From the NCBI RefSeq assembly GCF_008868175.1, contig NZ_WBKT01000004.1, positions 34,870 through 98,869 of the forward strand: 64,000 nucleotides of DNA, in the 5' to 3' direction. Positions 35,301-42,865 of this stretch are shown here, piece after piece. Positions within the stretch are counted from its first letter, which is position 1. The number at the start of each line of letters is the position of its first letter. Under the pieces are notes generated by a model. That model did not search any database. It was not told where the DNA came from and saw only the letters and a program-made list of their open reading frames with translations. This DNA is from Micromonospora sp. AMSO31t (GTDB taxonomy: Bacteria > Actinomycetota > Actinomycetes > Mycobacteriales > Micromonosporaceae). Position numbers and translations under genes: made by a program.

Positions 35301-38300
35301 GTGTTGTTGCCACTGGGCGCGCTGACGCTGGTCAGCCGGCCCGCGCGGTCGTAGTCGAGGGTCCGGGCCGCGGTGCCGGTCTCGCCGCCGGAGCCGGTCT
35401 CCCCGGTCAGCCGGCCGGACGCGTCGAAGGTCCGGGTGCGACTGACGCCGCCGGGTGCGCTGAGCCGCACGGCGTTGCCGTCGGCGTCGTACCCGATGGT
35501 CCAGGTGCGGTCGGCGAGTGCCGGGTGGGCCGCCGTCGACGGCTCGATCGCCGACTCGGGCAGGCCCAGGGTGTTGTACGTGTAGATGGTGGAGTTGCGC
35601 CGGCCGTCGGTGTAGCGGGTGCGGTTGCCGGCCGCGTCGTAGCCGAAGGTCGTGGTGATCGACTGGGTGTCGTTCACCGGCTCGACCTGCTTGACCAGCC
35701 GGCTCGCCGCGTCGTACTCCTGGGTGGTGACGGTGCCGTACGGGTCGGTGGCGGAGGTCATGTTGCCGGCGATGTCGTAGCCGTAGGTCTGGGTGCGCAG
35801 GACCGTGCCGTCCGGCTTGAGGTCGGCGTCGCTGACCCGGTTGCCGAACAGGTCATAACCCACCCGGCTGGTCCGGCCGAGGCCGTCGGAGACCCGGATC
35901 TGCCGCCCGACGTGGTCGTAGCCGAAGAGGGTGGCCTCACCGGTCGGCCTCGTGGTGCGGGTGACCGCACCGGCCGCGTCGAAGGTGTTGACCGTGGTCG
36001 CCCCGGTGGGCGAGACCACCGAGGTGGCGTTGCCCGCGTCGTCGTAGGCCATCCGGGTGACCAGGTTGCGGGTGCTGGGCTTCCGCTCGACCAGCGTCTG
36101 GGTGACCTGCCGGTCCAGGTCGTCGTAGGTCGATTCGGTGCGGACACCGGTCGGTCCGGTCGTGGAGAGGACCTCGCCGGTACGCGTGTACGTGTAGCTG
36201 GTGACCGCGCGGTCGTCGTTCGTCTTCGCCGGCTCGTCCTGCGTGACCAGACGGTTGAGCTGGTCGTAGGTGTAGCGGGTGGTGCCGGCCGGGTCGATCT
36301 CCTCGACGACGTTGCCCAGCGGGTCGTAGCTCCGGCGGGTCTCCGGCGTGACGGGCTGGGTCACCCCGGGCGCCTGGTAGGTCGGCGCGACGGTGCGCAC
36401 CGGCCGGCCCAGCTTGTCGTACTCCGAGCGGTTGATCAGGCCGCGCGGGTCCCGGACCGCGACCTGCTCGCCGAAGCTGTTGTAGCCGACGGCGCTGGTC
36501 GGACTGGTGGCCGCCGGGGCGCCACCGTTGCTCTCCGCGTCGACGGCGGGACCGGTCGCGCCGACCTGCTGGCCCAACTCGTCGTAGCGGTAGGTGGTGG
36601 TGTAGGCCGCCTTGTCGGCGCCGGCGGCGTTGCCGCGCGGATCGGTGACGGTCAGCCGCAGGCCGCGCTGGTCGTAGGTGTAGCTGGTGATCCGGGACTC
36701 GCTGCCCGCGACCACCTTCTCGGTGAGCACGTTGCCCGCGTCGTCGTAGGTGTAGTCGACCGTCTCCGAGGTGACGGGCACGAACCACGGCAGGTTGGAG
36801 GGATTGCCGGTGCGCACCGACCGGGTGACGTTGCCGTTCGGGTCGTAGGTCACCGTCGTGGTCCGGGCCAGGCCGGCCGGGTCCGCGATCGTGCTGATGA
36901 CCTTGCCGGCCCGGTCCGGCGTGTAGTCGGTGGTCTGGGTGCCGTTGCTGCCGACCTTGCGGGTCAGGTTGCCCGCCCCGTCGTACGTGTTCGCCTCGAC
37001 GACGTAGTCCCGGGTGGTGCCGTCCGGGTTGTGGAAGCCCTTCAGGGTGATCTTCTGCAGCAGGTCGTCGCGGTAGTACAGGTACTCCAGCCGCCGACCC
37101 ATCGCGTCGGTGTCACTGGCCAGCCGGCCGGCGAAGTCGTACGAGTAGGAGTGCAGCACCAGGTAGTCGCCGGTGCCGGTGGCGGGCGAACCCGGCGGGT
37201 CGCTACGCCAGTCCCGCAGCCGGACCTCGGCCACCTTGTTCTGAGCGGTGTACGCCCAGTCGTACCGGTTGCCGTTGGCGTCCGTCATGGTGGTCTTGTT
37301 GCCGAAGCGGTCGTAGCCGTAGGTGGTCTCGTTGCCCTCGGGGTCCACCACCCTGGCCGGGCGGCCCTGGTCGTCGTACTCGGTGGTGGTGACGCGGTCG
37401 GGATCCCCGCCCACCAGGTCCGAGACGGTGACGGTGGTCGGGTTGCCGTCGGCGTCGTACTGGGTGGTGCTCCGGCTCTGGTGCTGGGTGCCGTTGACCG
37501 CGTCGGTGGTGACCGGGCCCGTGACCGTGGCGACCCGCGCGTGCTTGTCGTAGGTGATCGTGGTGGTGACGCCGGCCGGGTAGCTGTCGGAGATCACCTT
37601 CTCGGTGATCCGCCGGCCGAGCGGGTCGTATGTGTACTCGGTGACCAGGCCGGACGGTTCGGTCAGCCGGGCCAGGTCGCCGTTGCTGTAGTACGCGTAC
37701 CGGGTGATCTTGCTGCGGGCGTCGGTGCTGGTGGCCAGCAGGCCGGCCGGCACGGTGCCGCCGCCGACCGCCGACTCCGTGCCGTTGGTGTAGGTGTGGC
37801 CGACCGTGCTGCCGTCCGGGTTGGTCTGGCTGGCGAGCTGGCCGTTCGGGGCGTACGACATGGTGGTGCGGTACGTCGTGTCGGTGGCGCTCGCCGAGCG
37901 GCCGTCCCGGGTCTCGACCGCGAGATCCTTGCGGGGGTCGAGCGAGTTCGTGATGGTCGCCGAGTAGGTGTAGTAGTTCGTGAAGCACTGGGTGCTGGTG
38001 CGGCAGCTCTTCCGGGTGGCCAGCCGGCCCTGTGCGTCGTAGGTCATCTCGACCGAGTCACCGTTCTCGTTGGTGACCTTGGTCTGCATGCCCTTCTCGT
38101 CGTAGGAGAAGCTGCGGATGGCCATGCCGTCGAGGGTGTGCCGGACGAAGACGGGGCCGTCGGAGTCGTCCGGGATGATGGTGCAGAACGCCGGGTCGTT
38201 CGGGTCCGGTTGGGAGCAGGTCGGCGTCGGGCTGGGAGTCGGCGTCGGGCTGGGCTGCGTCGGCTGGTCCTCGGGGCGGGTCTCGAGGCCTAGCGGGCTG

Positions 38301-41300
38301 CCCGACCGGAGCATCTGGCCGCCGAGGGCGTCGTACTCGTACAGGTAGGGACGGTTGGCGGGGTCGAGCACCTGGACACCGCGGCGCAGGTCCTTGTCGC
38401 TGCCGTAGATGGTGGGCGCGCCGACCTTCCAGGTGCCGCCGTCGTCGTCGGTGTACTCCTTGACCCGGTCGGTCGCCGTGTCGTACTCCACCTCGGTGGC
38501 GACCCGCCCGCTGGGCAGGGTGACCCGGGACAGTTGCTGGGCGGCGGGCTTGGCGTACTGGAAGTGCGCGGCCACGGTGGGCGGGCCGAGCGGGTGGGAG
38601 TAGAGGGCGACCTCGTCGATGGTGCCGGCGAAGTACCGCTGCGCGGTGGCGCCCCAGCCCGGCCAGGACGCGGGAGTGGTGGCCGAGGCCAGGCCGACTT
38701 GGTTGAAGGTGAGCAGCGAGCCGTCGATCGTCTGTCCGGTGAGGTCACCGACCTTGACGCCGTCGAGGTACATCGTCTGGGTGTTGGCCATCGCGGACAG
38801 CACGACGTGGTGCCACTTGTTGTCGTTGACGGTCGTCGTGGAGGTGATCGGGGCGATGGTGCCGGTGGCGAACTGCCCGCGCAGCTTGCCGTCGCTGCCG
38901 GTGTAGAGGATCGGAACGCCGCTGGTCGCCGCCGTGCCGACCGCCTTGTCCTGGTAGCCGACGAGCGGGCCGCCGGTCTGGGTCAGGCCGATCTTGAACC
39001 ACAGCTCCACCGCGGCGTCGCGGCTCTTCTTCACCAGGCCCTTGGGCAGCTCCAGGTAGGCGGTGGTGCCGTTGAACGCCGCCGCGGTGCCGCTGGTCCC
39101 CTCCACCACTCCGGGCTGGTTGAGCGTGACGTTGCGGTAGGTGGCGGCGTCCTTGCCCAGGTTGATGGCGACGTCGCTGCCCGCCGCGGTGCCCTCCGAC
39201 TCCCCCAGGTGGTAGTACGAGTCGGGCTTGGCGTCGAGGACGGCCGTCCGGTAGTGCGACCCGGGCGTGTAGTCATAGGCGGTGCACACCCCGTCCGGGC
39301 CGCAGACCTTGGTGAGCAGGTCCCCCGTGTGGGTGTAGTTCCAGGTCAGGGCCGCGCCGTTGACCACGTCCGTGCTGACCGTGGTGATGTGGTTGCCGGT
39401 CCACGTGAAGCGCAGCGCCCGGCCGGCGGTGTTGGTGAGGCTGTTGGAGACCTGGGCCTTGGCGAGCTTGCCGGTCAGCGGGTCGTAGGTGAGCACGACC
39501 GAACGCGACGAGACGTCGGTGATCTTCTGCAGCTTGCCGGTGAGGGCGAACTGGTAGGTGGTCCCTCCCCGGTCGAGCAGCTTCCAGCTGGTGGAGTCGA
39601 CGGTCAACTGGGCGACCCGGCCGGGCGGCGCCGCGTAGGTGCCGTCGCTGTTCCTGCCGAACCGCACCTCCTGGCCGTCGGGGTAGCGGATCACCACGTT
39701 GCCCGACCCGTCGTTGTCCGGGATGAGGGCCACGTCGTAACGGCTGGACCAGCCGGCGCCGAACACCCCCGTCGACCGCGGGTCGAGGCTGTTGTACGTG
39801 CGGCCGAGGTTGAGCTCCGGGCCGACCGTCGCCACCGTCGCGTCGACGGCGGCCGTGGAGAAGTTGCCCGTCTGGGCGTCGAACTCCCGGCCCTGCTCCG
39901 CGCCGGGGGCGGTGCCGACCTTGGAGAGCAGGTCCGGCTGGGGCACCGAGGCCATCAGCACCGAGTACGGCGAGATCACCTCGTTGGCGGCGTCCTTGAC
40001 GTACGCCCGCCACATGTAGTTCTTGCTCCAGGCCAGGCGCCCGCCGGGCACCACCCAGGACTGCTTGGCCTGATAGCCGGAGTTGGTGCAGTTCGTGGCG
40101 GTGCCGGAGTCCGTCCGGTCGCAGATCTCGAACTTGAACGACAGGGTGGACCCGGGCGGAGCGTCGGTGTCGACGGCCCGCGCCCACAGCAACGGGGTCA
40201 GCGTGGGGGCCTGGTAACCGTTCTCGGGATAGAGCTCCTGGACCACCGGAGGCACGTCGAACACCTGGAGCACGATGCGGCCCGGCGGCACCTGCTGGTC
40301 GGTGAAGACGACTCCCCCGTTGCGCACCATGGTGAAGTCGACGAAGTAGGAGCCCGGAGGCAGGGCCTTGATGGTGGCGTCGAGCGTCACCTTCGCGCCG
40401 CGCGCGAGGGTGGCGGGAAGGCTGGCCGCGCGCTGCTGGGTGACGGCCGCGCCCGTGCTGGCGTTGTAGACCCGGTAGGCGAGGTAGTAGTTGGCCGGGG
40501 ACCATGCCTCCGCGCCCAGGTTGGTGACCGTCACCTTGACCTTGCCGGCCTGGTTCTGCAGGACGGGCGGCTCGGGCGTGGGCTTGGGGATCGAGTACGC
40601 GGCGTTGTAGGGCGTGTGGGTGATGTACAGCGCCGGCGGGTTGGCGGTGCCGGTGCCCGCGAACTTCTTCCAGGCCGTGCTGTCGGTGGTGGACGCCCGC
40701 AGGGAGAGGCCGTAGTTCGCCTGGGTGCCGTTGACCCAGCGCTGCACCAGGTTGCGGCCCGCCACGCCGAGGTCGAACATCTCGCCCGCGGCCGGGCATG
40801 CCGACTGGGACTGGCCGAGCCCGACGTACCCGTGGGCGAACGAGCGGCTCGCCAGGGCGCTGCCGACGGCCGGGCCCGGGTAGGAGTAGCCGCTGCCCGC
40901 CGACCAGGACCCGGTCACCGGATGCACGGTGACCGTCCGGGCCTTGCAGGAGGCCGCGTCGAAGTTGACCACGGACAGCGCCGCGCCGTGGATGGTGTGG
41001 TACTGGAGCCGGCTGACCAGGTCGCCGAACTTCAGGTACGCGGCCGCGTTCTGCCCGCCGGAACGGCCGACGAGCAGCTCGGAACCACCCGAGGTGGAAC
41101 CGCTGCCGTGCACGTACATGCTGCTGTCCGACCGAACGGCATCGACCGGGGGGCCGACCGTGGGGTCGACCTCGACCGGGTAGGTCCGGTCCCCGTCGGA
41201 GAGCCAGGCGCGGTCGAGGGTGACCTTCAGGGCCTGCTGGCCCCCCTGGGCGACCAGGTCGTACCGCACGCCGGTGGAGGTTGCCGGACCGGCGGTGCCG

Positions 41301-42268
41301 GCACCGGAGTCGATCATGTAGCCGGCCGGTATGACCCCCTGCTGCCGTCCCTCACGGTCGGTCAGCACGATCTGGCCGTCGACCAGCTTCGCGGTGAGGC
41401 CCCGCAGGCGCAGCGGGAAGACGTACGTCGTGGGCGCCTTCGCCGAGCGCAGGACCAACGTCTCCTTGACGCCACCCGCGCGCGGCTCCAGCCGCAGATC
41501 GACCTCGGGCAGGACCTCCGGGTAGGTCACGGCCCGGCCCTCCACCCGGCCCGGCGTGTCCGCCGCCCCGGCGAGCCCGAAGGCCAGCTCCGCGCCGCCG
41601 TCGAAGGTCACCGCCGCCAGCTCACCGGCGGCCCCGCGATCGGCGAGGCGCAGGCCGACGGAGTCCGCCACCGTGCGCCAGCCCGGGCCGTCGCCCGCGG
41701 GCGCGAGGTCGAGGTCGATCGGCGCCCAACTGCCGTCGGCCCTGCGGTAGTTGATCGGGGCGGACGAGAACTCGGTGGTCTGCGTGCCGTCGGCGTTGTC
41801 GTAGACCCGCTGGTGCGCGGTGCGCTCGTTCGCCCGCTCCCGGCTGGTGCTCCGCTCGTACCCCGGCTTGTGCACGGCCGGCGACGCGCCGACCGAGGCC
41901 TTGTTCCGGCCCGCCTGCGGCTTCTGGTCGAGCTTGTGCAGTGGGAACCGGCTGCGCATCGACCGGGGCAGCTCGCGGTTCACCGAACCGGGCTTGACGT
42001 GGGACCGGCCGGCGGCCGTGCCCCAACTCTGGCCCGGCTTGGTGCCGGCCGCCCGGCCGGCCGCCGCGCGCACGTCCCGTGCGGCCTCGCCGGACAGGGC
42101 CGTCACCCCGCTGCCGCCCACGTTGAGCATCAGTACGCCGGCCACGGCGGCGGCGACGGCCGAACGGGCGCTGGTGGAGCGGAGGAACGCTCCCCGTCGC
42201 CACGGCGACGGCCGCAGCCTGGACAGGCGTGCGCGCAGGTCGGACAGGTGGGGCGGGCGGAACGACAT
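32312..42268 (-). CDS. Giant secreted Rhs/YD-repeat polymorphic toxin with Hint and YwqJ-like deaminase tip
   Basis: A 3318-residue protein. Order: N-terminal basic stretch and export helix (about 32-55, SAVAAAVAGVLMLNVGG); DNRLRE-type beta domain (about 370-560); CARDB/fibronectin-like region (about 560-780); DUF6531-like and first YD repeats (about 800-1000); LamG domain (about 1010-1230, with NDNKWHHVVLSAM); a long YD-repeat shell to the Rhs core end (GARWYEPGTGTFTSRDSV, about 2660-2680); a Gly/Ala-rich helical linker (about 2700-3000); Hint domain from Cys3034 (CANSFTGST) to HN-Cys3183; deaminase tip 3183-3318 with CAE (3247-3249) and PVCIFC (Cys3283, Cys3286). The tip should deaminate nucleic acid or nucleotides. 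ATG 42268 has AGGGG at 5 nt. It overlaps its immunity gene by 4 nt. Confidence 0.9.
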   Translation of the reverse strand: MSFRPPHLSDLRARLSRLRPSPWRRGAFLRSTSARSAVAAAVAGVLMLNVGGSGVTALSGEAARDVRAAAGRAAGTKPGQSWGTAAGRSHVKPGSVNRELPRSMRSRFPLHKLDQKPQAGRNKASVGASPAVHKPGYERSTSRERANERTAHQRVYDNADGTQTTEFSSAPINYRRADGSWAPIDLDLAPAGDGPGWRTVADSVGLRLADRGAAGELAAVTFDGGAELAFGLAGAADTPGRVEGRAVTYPEVLPEVDLRLEPRAGGVKETLVLRSAKAPTTYVFPLRLRGLTAKLVDGQIVLTDREGRQQGVIPAGYMIDSGAGTAGPATSTGVRYDLVAQGGQQALKVTLDRAWLSDGDRTYPVEVDPTVGPPVDAVRSDSSMYVHGSGSTSGGSELLVGRSGGQNAAAYLKFGDLVSRLQYHTIHGAALSVVNFDAASCKARTVTVHPVTGSWSAGSGYSYPGPAVGSALASRSFAHGYVGLGQSQSACPAAGEMFDLGVAGRNLVQRWVNGTQANYGLSLRASTTDSTAWKKFAGTGTANPPALYITHTPYNAAYSIPKPTPEPPVLQNQAGKVKVTVTNLGAEAWSPANYYLAYRVYNASTGAAVTQQRAASLPATLARGAKVTLDATIKALPPGSYFVDFTMVRNGGVVFTDQQVPPGRIVLQVFDVPPVVQELYPENGYQAPTLTPLLWARAVDTDAPPGSTLSFKFEICDRTDSGTATNCTNSGYQAKQSWVVPGGRLAWSKNYMWRAYVKDAANEVISPYSVLMASVPQPDLLSKVGTAPGAEQGREFDAQTGNFSTAAVDATVATVGPELNLGRTYNSLDPRSTGVFGAGWSSRYDVALIPDNDGSGNVVIRYPDGQEVRFGRNSDGTYAAPPGRVAQLTVDSTSWKLLDRGGTTYQFALTGKLQKITDVSSRSVVLTYDPLTGKLAKAQVSNSLTNTAGRALRFTWTGNHITTVSTDVVNGAALTWNYTHTGDLLTKVCGPDGVCTAYDYTPGSHYRTAVLDAKPDSYYHLGESEGTAAGSDVAINLGKDAATYRNVTLNQPGVVEGTSGTAAAFNGTTAYLELPKGLVKKSRDAAVELWFKIGLTQTGGPLVGYQDKAVGTAATSGVPILYTGSDGKLRGQFATGTIAPITSTTTVNDNKWHHVVLSAMANTQTMYLDGVKVGDLTGQTIDGSLLTFNQVGLASATTPASWPGWGATAQRYFAGTIDEVALYSHPLGPPTVAAHFQYAKPAAQQLSRVTLPSGRVATEVEYDTATDRVKEYTDDDGGTWKVGAPTIYGSDKDLRRGVQVLDPANRPYLYEYDALGGQMLRSGSPLGLETRPEDQPTQPSPTPTPSPTPTCSQPDPNDPAFCTIIPDDSDGPVFVRHTLDGMAIRSFSYDEKGMQTKVTNENGDSVEMTYDAQGRLATRKSCRTSTQCFTNYYTYSATITNSLDPRKDLAVETRDGRSASATDTTYRTTMSYAPNGQLASQTNPDGSTVGHTYTNGTESAVGGGTVPAGLLATSTDARSKITRYAYYSNGDLARLTEPSGLVTEYTYDPLGRRITEKVISDSYPAGVTTTITYDKHARVATVTGPVTTDAVNGTQHQSRSTTQYDADGNPTTVTVSDLVGGDPDRVTTTEYDDQGRPARVVDPEGNETTYGYDRFGNKTTMTDANGNRYDWAYTAQNKVAEVRLRDWRSDPPGSPATGTGDYLVLHSYSYDFAGRLASDTDAMGRRLEYLYYRDDLLQKITLKGFHNPDGTTRDYVVEANTYDGAGNLTRKVGSNGTQTTDYTPDRAGKVISTIADPAGLARTTTVTYDPNGNVTRSVRTGNPSNLPWFVPVTSETVDYTYDDAGNVLTEKVVAGSESRITSYTYDQRGLRLTVTDPRGNAAGADKAAYTTTYRYDELGQQVGATGPAVDAESNGGAPAATSPTSAVGYNSFGEQVAVRDPRGLINRSEYDKLGRPVRTVAPTYQAPGVTQPVTPETRRSYDPLGNVVEEIDPAGTTRYTYDQLNRLVTQDEPAKTNDDRAVTSYTYTRTGEVLSTTGPTGVRTESTYDDLDRQVTQTLVERKPSTRNLVTRMAYDDAGNATSVVSPTGATTVNTFDAAGAVTRTTRPTGEATLFGYDHVGRQIRVSDGLGRTSRVGYDLFGNRVSDADLKPDGTVLRTQTYGYDIAGNMTSATDPYGTVTTQEYDAASRLVKQVEPVNDTQSITTTFGYDAAGNRTRYTDGRRNSTIYTYNTLGLPESAIEPSTAAHPALADRTWTIGYDADGNAVRLSAPGGVSRTRTFDASGRLTGETGSGGETGTAARTLDYDRAGRLTSVSAPSGNNTFSYNDRGQLLSAAGPSGSASFGYDDDGLMTSRTDVTGTASFGYLKGRLDTATDSITGQQQKFGYDPAGDLKTIDYGAGRVRTFGYDDYGRVNSDVLRNSANQTVASIAYGFDLNGHVTSKNTSGTAGAGTNGYTYDKAGRLLTWTSSAGTIDYAWDASGNRIKAGSKTATYDERNRLVSDGDYTYAYTARGTLRTRTSSGLAEQFSFDAFDRLTAAEDQTYQYDGLDRVVSRTGNTFVYAGLTDDVVHDGAEYYARGPGNDLLATGIGSTERLSLTDAHGDVVAAIDPADTKLATLNDSTGYDPFGEKTASFGNTGRLGYQGDWTDPDTGQVDMGARWYEPGTGTFTSRDSVTYSTGDSILANRYAYAAGAPLDFDDPDGHWPRWLKKAANKVGNAVSSFVSNPVGTLYSAYTWTRDTLYTGARLAWSGLKTAARMVSDAGKALLNKAVNGLRTLKNAVVNSKVVRSATDWAKKQKAAIAAQVHQMKVAVQAKAKAAIAQAVKFTRLPVVQALTKPLMALGKVVSTGFKMLPAIVATTTMAIKDPKKFQQKLWQDAAKAVGSITEGVSTVWDKATQFVEDHKADIAGFVAGTVVGLGCGAAIGWTGVGAVACGALAGAVGSAVTGYMEGKRGWDLAGTAAFGALTGAIGGALGSIGGAALGAGIRGLSGGLRSAGSKALSAGLGEARAIASESRALAGGARSLGNKLLGRCANSFTGSTPVLMAGGGVKPIRDVRIGDRVVATDPTTGRTEERVVTGLIVGTGVKKLVQITVDVDGKNGERTAQVTATDGHPFWLADPKRWTNAENLRPGYVFETADHRPASVVETRKWSEWQTAYNLTVDGLHTFYVVAESAAVLVHNCNTSGVYRSTGLSDSELEGAAIQVRDQFAKQMSKLSQRQRPTVATAGYNVETGEFAAGASSTQGCAEVCVVNALGGDASKVRFTAAVLLRPNRLLEQQPVCIFCEARFGRGAFPGGETVFDSDRLAAEWHAGGWPE

Positions 42269-42865
42269 GGGAACCCCTGGAGGGAGGCGGGCCGGAATCG
42301 GCGGACGCGCGAGGGTGTGATGGCAAAGGACGCGGCCCGGCGTTCAAGAATCAGCGCGGGTCACGCAACAGGTATGAGGCGCAATCGGGAGCGAAGAAAG
42401 CTGGATCCGCCGGGGGATCAATACACCCCGGGGAGCACGGAATCAGGTGGCAGCAACTCGGACCGACGGAACGGTCCCGGATCGGGACAAAAACCTGATA
42501 GACGAACGCCCACAGCTTCACACCCCCGCGTGTCGCTACTCATCAATGCGCCGCTGTACAGTGGCAGCGCCCCGATCAGGTGTCAAGACCCGTCTATCTC
42601 TGCGGGTGGCACCTTCATCGCGACCTGCGGCGATCACGGAGCGTGAAGATTCCGTGCAAAATGTCCAGATAGCGCGACCTGGGGCGGTTTGAAGGGCGGG
42701 TACAGCCGGTCCACGAGGGCGGGTAGCGGGGACCGTTCGGATGGTGCATCATTGCGCCGTGTCGGCGTCGGACCGACCGCGGAACGGGCGGCCAACCGGC
42801 CATCACGACCAGACGGTCAATTGTCGTGGCACCCGTTCGCGCCCAGAATCGGGGAGAGTAAAACA
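42269..42865. other. Divergent promoter region between the Rhs toxin and PLL protein genes
   Basis: About 600 bp with mixed composition and AT-richer patches (about 42340-42700). No open frame has a ribosome site and actinomycete codon bias. It must hold the promoters of both the Rhs operon and the Tat-secreted protein, but no -35/-10 pair is convincing by eye. Confidence 0.5.

Noticed and set aside
34157..42646. Long plus-strand open frames (about 1370 codons each) inside the Rhs gene
   Set aside because: They are shadows of the YD-repeat coding strand; periodic repeats and GC-rich wobble bases keep the antisense frame open.
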